64,000 nucleotides of DNA from CAXBBB01 sp963815505 (GCA_963815505.1 CAWFGU010000022.1:124001-188000); one strand, 5' to 3'; numbered from the stretch's first letter, positions 1 to 9,169 are shown. The notes: generated by a model from the sequence alone, not told the origin. Numbers and translations are program-made.

Positions 1-1112
1 CTGACCGAAGGCAGTTCGAGGCGAGCGTCGTCGGCATCGACCGGTCGACGGATCTGGCGGTCGTGCGGCTCGAAGACGCGACCGATCTGCCCACGCTTCC
101 GATCGGCGACTCGGACGAGTTGCGCGTCGGCGACTGGGTGATGGCGGTCGGTAACCCGTTCAAGCTCACCTCGACCGTCACGCTGGGCATCGTGAGCGCG
201 CTGGCGCGGCAGGTGGGCGTGATCGAGGCGCCCTACCCCATCGAAGACTTCATTCAGACCGACGCCGCCATCAACCCGGGCAACAGCGGCGGCGCCCTGG
301 TCAGCCTGACCGGCGAACTGGTCGGCATCGCAACAGCGATCGCGACGGAGAGCGGATCGTACGAGGGCTACGGGTTCGCCGTACCCAGCAACCTGGCGCT
401 GCGCATCGCGACCGACCTGATCGAGAGCGGCGAAGTGTCGCGCGGCTTTCTGGGCGTCACGTTGGGCAACGTCAGCCCGCGCATGGCGGCGCGCCTGGGC
501 ATGACCGACGTACGCGGCGTGCTGCTGCGGCGCGTCCCGACCGGAAGCAGCGCCTACCAATCCGGCCTGCGCCCAGGCGACGTAGTGCTGACGGTCGGCG
601 AGCGGCCGGTCAACGAGATCAACGAACTGCAAAGCGCCGTCGCTCGCTTCCGGGCCGGAGACGTGGTCGAGTTGGGCATTCGCCGGGGACGTGGCGAAGA
701 GTCGTTCCGCGTGCCCCTCGTCGCCCCGACCGATCCCGCCGCGTCGCTCTGGATGGACGACCTGCCGCCGAACGCTCCTGACCTACTGGCACCCGACACC
801 TACTCGGCTCCCGAAGACGTGGAAACAGGCCCGTTGGGTATCGCCCTGCGCGACCTGACGCCCGCCGAGTTGCAAGCGTTCGGCATCGAGGCAGGCGCGT
901 TTCTGGCCTACGTAGAGCAAGGCACACCCGCCGATTTTGCAGGAGTACCCGAGGGCGGCGCACTGGTTGCCGTCGAGGGCGAGCCGGTCACGTCGGGTGC
1001 CCAGGCGTTCGAGGTGCTCAGCGCGCTCAATCCGGCCGAGCCGCTGCTCCTCCACGTCCGCCGCCGCGACCAGACGACGGCGTTCTACGAGATCGAACCG
1101 GGCGTTCGGTAG
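1..1112 (+). CDS. HtrA/DegP-family serine protease, 5'-truncated by window edge
   Basis: Periplasmic trypsin-fold protease of the Do/DegP type that degrades or refolds damaged envelope proteins. The frame is already open at base 3, so the start and catalytic His lie outside the window. The catalytic Asp is in the TDLAVV motif (about bases 48-65) and the nucleophile in GNSGGAL (about 280-300). Two PDZ regions follow: one around the SRGFLGV motif (about 435-720) and a second near PLGIALRDL (about 830-1100). It ends with TAG at 1110-1112, converging on flgM across a perfect inverted repeat. The exact Deg subtype cannot be fixed without the N-terminus. Confidence 0.92.
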   Translation, partial: DRRQFEASVVGIDRSTDLAVVRLEDATDLPTLPIGDSDELRVGDWVMAVGNPFKLTSTVTLGIVSALARQVGVIEAPYPIEDFIQTDAAINPGNSGGALVSLTGELVGIATAIATESGSYEGYGFAVPSNLALRIATDLIESGEVSRGFLGVTLGNVSPRMAARLGMTDVRGVLLRRVPTGSSAYQSGLRPGDVVLTVGERPVNEINELQSAVARFRAGDVVELGIRRGRGEESFRVPLVAPTDPAASLWMDDLPPNAPDLLAPDTYSAPEDVETGPLGIALRDLTPAELQAFGIEAGAFLAYVEQGTPADFAGVPEGGALVAVEGEPVTSGAQAFEVLSALNPAEPLLLHVRRRDQTTAFYEIEPGVR

Positions 1113-1121
1113 TAGCCAAGC

Positions 1122-1163
1122 GCGCAACGCCGACGCCCTCGGGGGAGAACGTCGGCGTTGCGC
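1122..1163. terminator. Inverted repeat between convergent htrA-like gene and flgM
   Basis: Perfect 14-bp arms (1122-1135 and 1150-1163) with a 14-nt loop, placed in the 79-bp gap between two converging genes. There is no T-run, so it is a stable hairpin that probably acts as a bidirectional terminator or RNA 3'-end stabiliser. The role is inferred from position. Confidence 0.55.
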
Positions 1164-1191
1164 TGTGATGATCTGATCGTGACCGCTACTG

Positions 1192-1524
1192 TTAGCCTGT
1201 GGGCAGAACGGCGTTGGCGACTTTCTGCGCGATGTCTTTCATGACTTCGGGGCTGGAATAGTAGTCGCTCTGGATGCGCTGCATGATCTGACCGACGCGC
1301 TCGTCGCTTAGTTCGGGCGTGGCGGCGAGCGCCTTCTTGGCGAAACCGAGACCGGCCGTCTGCTCGGACTGAGCGGCCTGTCCGGCCGACGAGAGCGTGA
1401 CGCTGTCGCCTGCAGCCTGGGCCGGAGCCGTCGGCGTCGTGGTAGACGCCTCGGCGCGTTCGGTGCGTTCGTTGCGGACACTGGCGGCCTGGGCGGCCTG
1501 CGTGGAGAGGTTGGAGATTTTCAT
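1192..1524 (-). CDS. flgM: Anti-sigma-28 factor FlgM
   Basis: 110-residue protein expected to hold sigma-28 (FliA) inactive until the hook-basal body is finished. The N-terminal half is low-complexity (Ser/Thr/Ala/Gln), as usual for this intrinsically disordered family. The DSVTLSSAGQ segment matches the conserved D-x-V-x-L-S motif. The C-terminal helices (ELSDERVGQIMQRIQSDYY and onward) match the sigma-binding region. It is the last gene of a minus-strand flagellar cluster and has its own sigma-28-like promoter at 1578-1604, giving the usual autoregulatory loop. No gene for sigma-28 itself is in the window. Confidence 0.85.
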   Translation of the reverse strand: MKISNLSTQAAQAASVRNERTERAEASTTTPTAPAQAAGDSVTLSSAGQAAQSEQTAGLGFAKKALAATPELSDERVGQIMQRIQSDYYSSPEVMKDIAQKVANAVLPTG

Positions 1525-1577
1525 ATCGGAAGCCCTCGGATGAGGGTGGTTTTATAAGCGGTAGCTTGACATCAAGG

Positions 1578-1604
1578 GTATCGGTGCGTTTTTGGACGCC
1601 TTAA
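1578..1604 (-). promoter_or_regulatory. Sigma-28-like promoter of flgM
   Basis: Read on the minus strand: TTAAGGCG, 11 nt, ACCGATAC, compared with the enteric consensus TAAAGTTT-N11-GCCGATAA. The -10 box keeps CCGATA and the spacer is exactly 11. The same arrangement precedes two flagellin genes here. It lies about 54 nt upstream of the flgM start. Confidence 0.55.
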
Positions 1605-1636
1605 ACGGCTCACGTAAACTTCATCAATATAGCTCG

Positions 1637-1963
1637 TCATGCGGTCAGTCCGTCGCGCAGCATGCTTCGCCCACCAGTGGGAACGTAGCGGCGCTGGGCC
1701 CGCTCGACGCGGTCGAGGTCAGCCATTCGGCGTTCGACATGGAGCAGGCTGCTCGTGAGCGCGCGGTCGATGGCGCGGTGCTGATCGACGATCTTATTTC
1801 CCCACTCGGCAAAGCCCGGCTGCTGATCGAATGCGCCCGACTGCTCGACCCGCGCGGTCAGGTTGGATCGTTCGATCAGCAGTTCGCCCAAGCCTTCGGG
1901 GTTGGGTGTGGAGAGGGAGGCGAGCAGGCGTGTTCCGCAGTCGTAGAGGTCACGTAGAAGCAT
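1637..1963 (-). CDS. Small helical protein, probable FliT/FlgN-like flagellar chaperone
   Basis: 108 residues, mostly helical and charged, located directly downstream of fliD with a 33-bp gap, which is where fliT-type export chaperones usually sit. The segment around LGELLIERSNLTARV resembles the heptad-rich first helix of FliT/FlgN chaperones. Primary-sequence similarity in this family is weak, so the call rests mainly on size, helicity and operon position between fliD and flgM. It may bind FliD before export. Confidence 0.5.
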   Translation of the reverse strand: MLLRDLYDCGTRLLASLSTPNPEGLGELLIERSNLTARVEQSGAFDQQPGFAEWGNKIVDQHRAIDRALTSSLLHVERRMADLDRVERAQRRYVPTGGRSMLRDGLTA

Positions 1964-1996
1964 GGTAGGTAGGATTCAGGTGGGACGCGAGGCCGA

Positions 1997-3490
1997 TCAG
2001 AACTGCGAGCCCGCGTTGAAGCTGCTGGAGTAGAACGAGAGAAACGAGGCTTGCTGGCTCTGCAGCTGCCGGATGGTTTCTTCGAGCCGGGCGTATTCGT
2101 CGCGCAAGCTGTTCTCGCGGCGTTCCATCCGCACGTCGAAGTCTTCGATCTGGTCGTCCAAGCGCTTGATGCGCCCATCGTTGACTTCTTTGCGCTGAGA
2201 AAACGCGCCATCCGTGCCGACGTAGCCTTCGATCTCGGCCTGCATCCGGCTACCCAGGCTACTCTCGTCCTCACCAAAGAGCGTCGACAGGGCTTCAGGG
2301 TTGGACGAGACGATGTCTTTGAGTTTGTCCGAGTCGGCGAGTTTGAGCGTGCCGTCGCGCTCTATTTCGATGCCCAGATCGGACAGGCGCGAGAGTTCGC
2401 CGCCCGCACCCGAGTTGCCGATGGCGACGGTGCGGAGCCTGCTGCGCATCCCCCGTGCCAGATCGTCGCCGGCGAGGATACCGCGCGAGCCGGTGTCTAC
2501 GTTGATCTCGGCCTGCTGGTTGATGTAGCTGATGACACTGTTGTAGGTCTCGATAAACTTCTTGACCTGCTCCTCCGTCCCCTCGGTGTCGGCGTCGACC
2601 GAGAAATTGGACGCACCCGTTCCCGCTTTGCTCAGGCTGAGCGTCAACCCGTCGAGCGCATCGTCGACCGTGTTGGTGTCGCGGTACATCGTCAGGCCGT
2701 TGAGCGTGAAGCTGCTCGACAAGTCGCTGGTAGCCTCGCTCGTACCGACGTTCGTGACCTGCCCACCGCCCGTTCCGCTGGCCGTCGTAGCGGCGTCGAG
2801 TTCGAGCAGGCCGAGCAGTCCGTCGGCGCTGTCGGCGAACGAGAAGCGCCCGCCGAATCCGGTCGATGAACTGCGCAGCGACAGGCGTGACACATCGCTC
2901 GTCTCGCTGACCGACGACAGGCTAGGACGCTGCTTATTGGTGATGGTCCCGTCGTCGACCGCTTGCCCGATGGCGTCCGAAACGGCGGTACGGATTTGAG
3001 CAAGGATCTCGCCGTCGGTCGCGCCGTCCGGGTCGACGGTCACGTTGAGGGTCTGGCGCGCGTCCGGATCGTCACTGGTCGGCGCGGCGACTTCGATGCC
3101 AAACGTTTGCTCGCCGTTCGTGTCGAAGAACGCGCGCAGATCGGTCCCGGCTTTGCTAAACTGCTTGGTCAGACGCGTGTCGGCCTGCGCGAGCCGGTGG
3201 ACTTCCAAGCTGTGCGCCCCCGGAGGCGCATCGTCCGTCGCCGTGACGGCATAAGCGTCTTCGTCGCCGCCGGTGACGATGCGTCCGCGCAAGGCGTCGC
3301 CGAACGGATCGGCGAAGTCCTTGAGCATCGTGTTGAGCGACGACACGCGGCTGTCGAGCGTACTCAAGACACTTTTCTGACGATCCACGTCGCGGCGCTG
3401 GCTCTGGAGCACGCGCTGCGGTTGGCGTTCAAAGTTGACGATCGCCTGGATGAGCGGTTCGTACTGGGTTTCGAGGCGAAGGCCGGACAC
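1997..3490 (-). CDS. fliD: Flagellar hook-associated protein 2 (filament cap) FliD
   Basis: 497-residue cap protein that directs flagellin polymerisation at the filament tip. The N-terminus has the FliD_N pattern (start near MSGLRLETQYEPLI, then a conserved coiled segment with QRRDVDRQKSVLSTLDSRV). The middle is a variable Thr/Ser/Gly-rich domain. The C-terminus (about residues 400-497) is the helical FliD_C region, with paired helices near QIEDFDVRMERRENSLRDEY and a Gln/Ser-rich end. It lies between fliS and the FliT-like gene on the minus strand, a classic fliS/fliD/fliT order. Confidence 0.92.
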   Translation of the reverse strand: MSGLRLETQYEPLIQAIVNFERQPQRVLQSQRRDVDRQKSVLSTLDSRVSSLNTMLKDFADPFGDALRGRIVTGGDEDAYAVTATDDAPPGAHSLEVHRLAQADTRLTKQFSKAGTDLRAFFDTNGEQTFGIEVAAPTSDDPDARQTLNVTVDPDGATDGEILAQIRTAVSDAIGQAVDDGTITNKQRPSLSSVSETSDVSRLSLRSSSTGFGGRFSFADSADGLLGLLELDAATTASGTGGGQVTNVGTSEATSDLSSSFTLNGLTMYRDTNTVDDALDGLTLSLSKAGTGASNFSVDADTEGTEEQVKKFIETYNSVISYINQQAEINVDTGSRGILAGDDLARGMRSRLRTVAIGNSGAGGELSRLSDLGIEIERDGTLKLADSDKLKDIVSSNPEALSTLFGEDESSLGSRMQAEIEGYVGTDGAFSQRKEVNDGRIKRLDDQIEDFDVRMERRENSLRDEYARLEETIRQLQSQQASFLSFYSSSFNAGSQF

Positions 3491-3771
3491 GGCAGCGGGG
3501 AGTTATCGGATCAGAGGCAGTCGGCGCTGGGGGGGATGCGCGGAAAGACCCGTGACGGGTCGATGAGATAGGGACGACCCGGGAGGGTCAGGAGCGGGAA
3601 TCGTGCCGAAGCGCGGATTCGTCAGTCGGTGGAAGGGCCGCCATAAATAACGGCGGTAGGAGGAGCGATAGGAAGCGGTCAGGCACCGAAGCCGGCGCGA
3701 TGCCCGTGCGCGGGCTGACTGATGTGAGGAAACCTGATTGGTCGACCTCGAAAGGACGGGGCGAGCGTCCC

Positions 3772-4098
3772 CTAGGCAGCCATGCGGCGGGCGGTGAAGG
3801 CTTCGCGCCAGGACTCGCGCAGGCCGTCGAGGATGTCGGCGATGTCGGAGAGGTCGCCGTGACCTATCGTCGTCAGGCAAAAGCTGTAAAGCGCGTAGAG
3901 ACGCCCGGCGAGTTCGCCCCCCTTTTCGTGGTTGAGGCTCCCGATGAGCTCGACGAGCACGTTGCGTAGCATGTCGCGGTCGCCCGAGCGTGCGGCCTGG
4001 ACACCGGCGCTGTACAGTTTGAGCGTGAGCATCGTCGGCGAGGCGTTGACGACGGCCTGGCGGCGGTACTGCTGGGCGTGATACGAGGTGGCAGGCAT
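3772..4098 (-). CDS. fliS: Flagellin export chaperone FliS
   Basis: 108-residue cytosolic chaperone that binds the flagellin C-terminus and prevents premature polymerisation. Family features are visible: MLTLKLYSAGVQAARSGD near the N-terminus, a central segment with LVELIGSLNHEKGGELAGRL, then YALYSFCLTTI, and a C-terminal helix with LRESWREAF. Length is normal for the family (120-130) if slightly short. It leads the minus-strand fliS-fliD-fliT-like-flgM cluster. A 281-bp gap separates it from fliD, and I see no gene in that gap. Upstream it diverges from the glycosyltransferase at 4381. Confidence 0.87.
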   Translation of the reverse strand: MPATSYHAQQYRRQAVVNASPTMLTLKLYSAGVQAARSGDRDMLRNVLVELIGSLNHEKGGELAGRLYALYSFCLTTIGHGDLSDIADILDGLRESWREAFTARRMAA

Positions 4099-4380
4099 GG
4101 CGGCGAGAGTACGGATGCGGCGCGAGGCCGAAAAGGGTAGAGCGAGGGAGAGGCGGAAGCGGATACCCCGGTGGCTCGGTCACGATCGGAACGATTTTCC
4201 GACTGAGTAAGAGGCGAGGGGCGACCACTGCGGCGTCTGGTGTAGGTATCGGGAGGGCGCACGCGCTCTTAAATCCGCGTCACAGGTTTTTCCGACCGTT
4301 CGGTGTGAATCCACGACGCGGCGTCCGTCCGGCGTGGCACAAAACCGGCTCTTAGCGTCGGCAGCCAGAACCTCGTCTCC

Positions 4381-5835
4381 ATGCCGACACCCGACATCCC
4401 CGCCCTCTCTCGTCCGATCCGCCTGGGCATCTGGCCTGCTCCGAAGCAGACCCCCTCGGCGCAGGCTTCGGACGCGATCCTGTCGGGTCTGCCCGCGCAC
4501 TACCACACCGTTCACCTGGCGTCGGCGAGCGACGCGCGCGAACTGGATCTGCTCTGGATCGATGGAATCGCGAACTGCCCGCGCGAGGTGTCGGCATTGG
4601 CTAAGGAGCTGCCAACCATCGTCCGCGTCTTGCCCAGCGACGTGTGGGGCGGTGGACTTCTGACACGCTTCGGATGGAAAGGAGTCGACCGCGTACTGTT
4701 CGACTCGGACGCGCACCACTCCGTCGTCCGCGAGATGCACGCCGGTCTGCTGCCCGGATCGGCCCGCACTCAAGCGCTGCGGCCCGCCGTCGACGTAGCC
4801 ACGACGTCGTGGAAAGCCGAGCGCGCGTCTACGTTCGACGTCGGCTGGCGTGGGACGCTCGACGCCGGAGCTTGCGCGCTGCTCTACGAGTTGCTCGCCG
4901 AACTGACGGCACGCGACGAGCGGTACCAGCTGCACGTCGCCGGGCCGATCGTCGACGCGGCTCAGGTGCGCTCGCTCGCCTACCGAGCCGAGCAGACGGG
5001 TCTGGCACAACACCTCCACCTCTACGGCGCGCTAGCACCGGGCGACGAGACCGGATTCTACGCGCAGTGCAGCCACGTAGTCGCCACCGACGTGCTTGGC
5101 GGACACCCTCACCACGCACTCGAGGCGCTGGCGGCGGGCGCACGGGCCGTCGTTCGCGACTACGACGGAAGCCGCGCTACTTTCCCCGACGATCTGCTCT
5201 GGAACACCGTTGCCCAGGCCGCCGACCAGATCGTCGATTCTAATTACGCGCCCGCTGCCTACCGCGCGTTCGCGCTAGAGCACTACGACCGACCGGCTCA
5301 GATTGCCCAGGTGACTGACTTGCTCGATCGCTTGTTCGCAGACACCGACTCGGACCGGGCCTCTGCGCTCTTCGCCGCCGCACCGACCCACACCGGCGCC
5401 GACGCCCGCATCCGCTACGCGCAGGCCGTCGACCACGTCGAAGCCGGACGAGTCGAGGAAGCGTCGGCGCTTCTAGACGGGCTCGACGTGTCGGCCCTGT
5501 CGTCTGACGAGCACCTGGCCGCTCACCTGATGGGCCTACAGCTCGCACTCGCGACCGACGCGACCGAGCGCGCGTTGGTCCACGCCGATGCTGCGACCGA
5601 CCTGGCTCCGGGCGAGCCTCTGGTACTCCACTTGGCCGGTCGCGCGCTCTGGTCCGCCGGGCACGACCGCGCGGGGTTGGAACTGCTGGTCTCCGCCGCC
5701 GAGCGCGCAGCAACGCCCGCTACGCTGCCGTTCGACTCAGGCCAGATCCGGCGCGACGCCCGCGACGCCGCCGAAGCGATGGGCCTATCCGACGTAGCCG
5801 CACTCTTCGCCGACGACGCTGCCGTGCTGGCTTGA
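4381..5835 (+). CDS. GT-B glycosyltransferase-like protein with C-terminal helical repeats
   Basis: 484 residues. The middle region carries the second Rossmann-like half of a GT4-type glycosyltransferase: HVAGPIVD, QHLHLYGALAPGDE, then LGGHPHHALEALAAGARAVV, the usual donor-nucleotide segment. Residues after about 340 are Ala/Leu/Glu-rich and look like tetratricopeptide-type helical repeats. It sits beside a GT2 gene and opposite the flagellar cluster, and 1.5 kb from the flagellins, so flagellin glycosylation is a reasonable inference, not a demonstrated role. No signal peptide is visible, consistent with cytosolic action. Confidence 0.65.
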   Translation: MPTPDIPALSRPIRLGIWPAPKQTPSAQASDAILSGLPAHYHTVHLASASDARELDLLWIDGIANCPREVSALAKELPTIVRVLPSDVWGGGLLTRFGWKGVDRVLFDSDAHHSVVREMHAGLLPGSARTQALRPAVDVATTSWKAERASTFDVGWRGTLDAGACALLYELLAELTARDERYQLHVAGPIVDAAQVRSLAYRAEQTGLAQHLHLYGALAPGDETGFYAQCSHVVATDVLGGHPHHALEALAAGARAVVRDYDGSRATFPDDLLWNTVAQAADQIVDSNYAPAAYRAFALEHYDRPAQIAQVTDLLDRLFADTDSDRASALFAAAPTHTGADARIRYAQAVDHVEAGRVEEASALLDGLDVSALSSDEHLAAHLMGLQLALATDATERALVHADAATDLAPGEPLVLHLAGRALWSAGHDRAGLELLVSAAERAATPATLPFDSGQIRRDARDAAEAMGLSDVAALFADDAAVLA

Positions 5836-5880
5836 GGCTCTCACCCGTCTGCTCGCCCTTCCACACCGAATCCATCGCCC

Positions 5881-7068
5881 ATGTCCGCTCCCACCCTATC
5901 GCTCTGCATGATCGTCAAGAACGAGTCGGCCCTGTTGGAGCGCTGCCTCACGTCGGCGCGACCGTTCGTGGACGAGATCGTCGTCGTCGACACCGGCTCG
6001 GACGACGGAACGCAGGCCATCGCCCGCAGGCACGCCGACGTGTACCGCGAGATCGTGTGGCCCGGCTCGTTCTCGGACGCCCGCAACTATAGTCTGGATC
6101 AGGCCAGCGGAAGCCACATCCTGATCCTCGACGGAGACGAGTACATCGGCGAGGAGGACGCCGCGACGTGGCAGCGGCTGCGTGCTCAGGCGATGGCCGA
6201 CGATGTGACGGCCGCCCTGCTCCCGATTCACAACCTGTTCGGCGAGGACAGTCTGGTGCAGAGCGAGCGGATGTGGCAGGAGCGCGTGTACCGCAACGTG
6301 CCCGAGATTCGCTACACGGGCAAGGTCCACAATCAGATCGGACAGGTCATTCAGAAGTATGCGCACCACACCGGCGGTCGCATCGTCAAGGTCGAGGCGC
6401 CCGTGACGCACCTGGGCTACGCGCACGGCGCCGATCAAATGCGCGACAAGTATACGCCGCGCCTGGCGCTGCTGCACGACGAGATCGACCACGCACCGAA
6501 TGAGGAGCACCGGGCGTACTACGTCTACCAGCTCGCCACCGTCCACGTCGTGCTGCGCGATTGGGAGCGTGTGCTGGAGGTCTTCGGCGACCTCGACTAC
6601 GACACACTGACGCCGCACAACCGCTTCTACTCGCACCTGCTGACCGCGCAGACGGCGACGCACTTGGGCAAGCCCGCCCTGGCGCTCCAGCACGCCAACG
6701 CGATGCTCGGTATCGAACGCGGCGAGCCGATGGCCTACTTCTACGCCGCCATCTCGATGATCAGCCTGGGGCAGATCGCCGACGGATTCCTGCTCTACAC
6801 CGAGGCCGTCCGAATCAACCAGAAGCGCCGCGGCATGGCCCGCTTCAACCTCAACTCGGGTGCCATGCTGACGCGCACCGCACTGCTCTGCCGCCGCGCC
6901 GGGCTCCATACCCCCGCCCGCCTGTTCGACCGCTTCGCCGACGACGATACGCTCGGCAGCGCTCTACTGATCGCCGCGCTGGAAGAACTGCAATCCCTCG
7001 TCATCCGCAGCGACCCAGACGCCGCGCAGCACGTTAGGCAAGCGCCGCAACTGCGAATGTCGGTGTGA
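5881..7068 (+). CDS. Family 2 glycosyltransferase with TPR-like C-terminus
   Basis: 395 residues. The N-terminal GT2 domain begins with SLCMIVKNESALLERCL and continues with DEIVVVDTGSDDGT. The metal-binding motif is LILDGDEYI (DxD-type). The C-terminal half (from about residue 200) has repeating helical pairs such as AYYVYQLATVHV and NRFYSHLLTAQTATHLGK, typical of TPR glycosyltransferases that modify proteins or build oligosaccharides. It lies 45 bp after the GT-B gene in the same direction, so the two may be co-transcribed. It converges with flagellin gene 1, and its location suggests flagellin modification. Confidence 0.78.
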   Translation: MSAPTLSLCMIVKNESALLERCLTSARPFVDEIVVVDTGSDDGTQAIARRHADVYREIVWPGSFSDARNYSLDQASGSHILILDGDEYIGEEDAATWQRLRAQAMADDVTAALLPIHNLFGEDSLVQSERMWQERVYRNVPEIRYTGKVHNQIGQVIQKYAHHTGGRIVKVEAPVTHLGYAHGADQMRDKYTPRLALLHDEIDHAPNEEHRAYYVYQLATVHVVLRDWERVLEVFGDLDYDTLTPHNRFYSHLLTAQTATHLGKPALALQHANAMLGIERGEPMAYFYAAISMISLGQIADGFLLYTEAVRINQKRRGMARFNLNSGAMLTRTALLCRRAGLHTPARLFDRFADDDTLGSALLIAALEELQSLVIRSDPDAAQHVRQAPQLRMSV

Positions 7069-7077
7069 AAGTGACGG

Positions 7078-7095
7078 GCGAGGTAAAGGCCTCGC
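7078..7095. terminator. Small hairpin after the GT2 gene
   Basis: GCGAGG (7078-7083), a 6-nt loop and CCTCGC (7090-7095), 10 bp after the GT2 stop codon and followed by TCCCC rather than a T-run. A plausible weak terminator. The remaining 230 bp to flagellin 1 hold no gene I can support. Confidence 0.4.
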
Positions 7096-7324
7096 TCCCC
7101 TAACCACCGGCTCCAGACGCTGCCGCGATAGATGCGGAGCGCAGAGCGTGTCCAGAGATCGCCTTGTTTGGGCGCTGAGGGGCGCATCTGCGCGTGACTC
7201 TCAGACAGCCGCCACTCGACATGGATCAGCGAACGCGCGTCCACGCCAGCGCTCACCCTCAACGCAAAACGGCCCCGCCCGCAGAGTAGCGAGCGAAGCC
7301 GTCGGAGTCGAAGGTCAAACCGGG

Positions 7325-8161
7325 TTATCCGATGAGGCTGAGTATGGACTGGGGCGCTGAGTTGGCCTGGGCCAGGCTGGCCGTGCCGGTCTGCTGCAGG
7401 ATCTGCGCCTTGACGATGTTCATCTGCTCCTTGGCGAAGTCGGCGTCCTCGATGCGGCTGCGCGCCGACTCGTAGTTGTTCATGCTCGTGGTCAGGTTGT
7501 CCTGCTTGAACGAGAGCCGCTTCTGACTGTCGCCCAGACCGGCCAGGCGGTCCGATACCGCGTCGATGGCATTGTCGATGGCCGTCAGCGTGGTGCCTGC
7601 GCTGGCGTTCGATCCGACGGCCAGGCTCCCCGTCGCGACGCCGAACGCGCCGACGCTGGCCGAGCCGATGGTAGCGGTAAACGTGTCGCCCGATTCGGCA
7701 TTGACCTGAAACGTGAGCGACGTATCGCCGGTCGACGAGAAGAGGCTGGTGCCGTTGAACTCGGTGTCCCCCAAGATGTCGGTGACTTCGGCAGAGAGCG
7801 CGTCGAGCTGGTTCTTGATCTTGGTCCGCTCGTCGGTGCCCATCGTGTCGTTACCGGCCTGGACGTCTTCTCCTTCATCGTCTGCAAGATGTCCATCACC
7901 GATGCCCAGGCTGCCCTCGGCGACAGTGAGCATGCTCTTGGCGTCGCCGATGTTCGAGAGCGCCTGGGCTTGGCCGCGCGTCTTGGCTTCGAGCTTGCGC
8001 GCAATGGCGTAGCCCGCCGAGTCGTCCTCGGCCGCGTTGATGCGCTTGCCGGTGGCGAGCCGCATCTGGCGCTGTCCGAGTTCGCCGTTGGTTTTGTTGA
8101 GTTGCGCCAGCGCCGAGAAAGCCTGGCTGTTCGAGTTGACACGTGCGAGATCGCCTAACAT
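7325..8161 (-). CDS. Flagellin 1 (with an internally shifted D1 segment)
   Basis: 278-residue flagellin starting at MLGDLARVNSNSQAF. The open frame continues upstream, but the two paralogues fix this start. The N-terminal D0/D1 region (QRQMRLATGKRINAAEDD) and C-terminal D0 (ending in SAPQSILSLIG) are nearly identical to flagellins 2 and 3. Between bases about 7863 and 7900 the frame is shifted by one and then restored, so the conserved helix SVMDILQTMKEKTI of the paralogues is replaced by an acidic stretch (GIGDGHLADDEGEDV). The protein is otherwise full length. There is no obvious Shine-Dalgarno sequence. A sigma-28-like promoter lies at 8225-8251. Confidence 0.88.
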   Translation of the reverse strand: MLGDLARVNSNSQAFSALAQLNKTNGELGQRQMRLATGKRINAAEDDSAGYAIARKLEAKTRGQAQALSNIGDAKSMLTVAEGSLGIGDGHLADDEGEDVQAGNDTMGTDERTKIKNQLDALSAEVTDILGDTEFNGTSLFSSTGDTSLTFQVNAESGDTFTATIGSASVGAFGVATGSLAVGSNASAGTTLTAIDNAIDAVSDRLAGLGDSQKRLSFKQDNLTTSMNNYESARSRIEDADFAKEQMNIVKAQILQQTGTASLAQANSAPQSILSLIG

Positions 8162-8224
8162 GAGAGGGAGGGTGGAGTGGTGAACGAAGTGAGCCGCGTA
8201 GGGCGGCAGTGTTGCCTGGTTTAC

Positions 8225-8251
8225 GTATCGGAGGATCGGTGCGAGACCTAA
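8225..8251 (-). promoter_or_regulatory. Sigma-28-like promoter of flagellin 1
   Basis: On the minus strand TTAGGTCT, 11 nt, TCCGATAC. The -10 box keeps CCGATA and the spacing matches the other sites near flgM and flagellin 3. It is about 64 nt upstream of the flagellin start. Confidence 0.5.
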
Positions 8252-8639
8252 ACACTCGGCGCAAGAAAACCTCTGGTTTCGGGCGATTTGGAGCCTAGCG
8301 ATCCACCCGCGCACCCTCCGACCCATGAGCGCCTTGTTTCTCATCCGGTGCGAATCGGACGGTGAGGCGCCACGCACTCTTGGGCGCTGCGACTCCGCGG
8401 CAACAGATCGCTATGCGCTCTCGGCATGAGCGCTGTGTCACGTCGACGTTGCCAGGTACTTGGCTTCCATCTTCTGTCGTTCCCGCGAAGGCGAGCGTGA
8501 GACAGCACCGAGGGCTGCATCGACGATTTTCCAGTTGTTCGATCTGCCTTGGGAGCCCTCCTTTCCCTACGGCTCTATGATATCCCCCTGGGCACTGCCA
8601 CCATCGTTTTCCTATTCCACCTGTTCGCCCAGCCGCTGA
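8252..8639. other. Region without a supportable gene
   Basis: Open frames here on the minus strand are Arg/Cys-rich and look like shadows. One plus-strand frame near 8550-8690 encodes a hydrophobic stretch (TIVFLFHLFAQPLIL), which might be a displaced membrane anchor of the thioredoxin-like gene that follows if another indel is present. I cannot support a separate gene. Confidence 0.3.
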
Positions 8640-9118
8640 TCCTCGAGCGCGACGGATTCGGGCGATTTGCAGAACGCCACAGTCGTCTGGGATTTCTCCG
8701 ATGATCCGGCTCCGGGCTTTCCGTCGCACGTGTTGGTCGACGCGCAAGGTGTCGACTTCGACGTGGCCTCGCTCAACGACAGCGGTGTGCAGTTCGTGTC
8801 GTATTGAGCGAGTGGTGCGCCCCGTGCATTCGCGATATGCCGACGCTCGACCGCTTGAAAGACGAGTTGGGTGAACGCGTGGGCTTCGTCGACATCTCGG
8901 TCGACGAGGACCGTGAGGTGTGGCGAGCCTTCGTCTCCAGGCGCCCGATGGATGGGGCCCAGTTCATCGCTCGGTCGCCCGACGAAACGCGGCGCGTGCT
9001 CGGCGTGAGCGCGCTTCCATCCCATGCAGCGATAGGGGCGGACGGTACGCAGGCTACGTTTCACTCGCTCGAGGAAGCCGAAGCGATGCTGCGCCGAGTG
9101 GCGAAAGGGCCGGACTGA
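8640..9118 (+). pseudogene. TlpA/thioredoxin-like protein, frame broken before the CxxC motif
   Basis: The upstream frame (from 8640) reads a TlpA-like N-terminal strand region (APGFPSHVLVDAQG, then SLNDSGVQFVSY) and meets a stop at about 8804. The next frame continues with SEWCAPCIRDMPTL, the redox-active CxxC, then a normal thioredoxin fold (LGERVGFVDISVDED; SALPSHAAIGADG) to 9118. Adding a single G at about 8805 (TATTG(G)AGC) restores YWSEWCAPC, so the break is one base. No start codon or signal peptide is clear in frame, so the 5' end may also be damaged. Function would be envelope thiol-disulfide exchange. Confidence 0.6.
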
Positions 9119-9169
9119 TCCGAAAGCAGAAACAGGCCACTTCTCGGTTATCGAGAGGCGGACACACAG

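Noticed and set aside
2051..2869. 272-codon plus-strand frame inside fliD
   Set aside because: Antisense shadow of a clear fliD; no motif, codon pattern follows the other strand.
3503..3510. TCCGATAA box before fliD as a sigma-28 promoter
   Set aside because: The -10 box matches, but the -35 region does not, and it lies only 13 bases from the start codon.
8295..8747. 150-codon minus-strand frame upstream of flagellin 1
   Set aside because: Arg/Cys-rich, no family feature; lies over the promoter and the thioredoxin-like gene.
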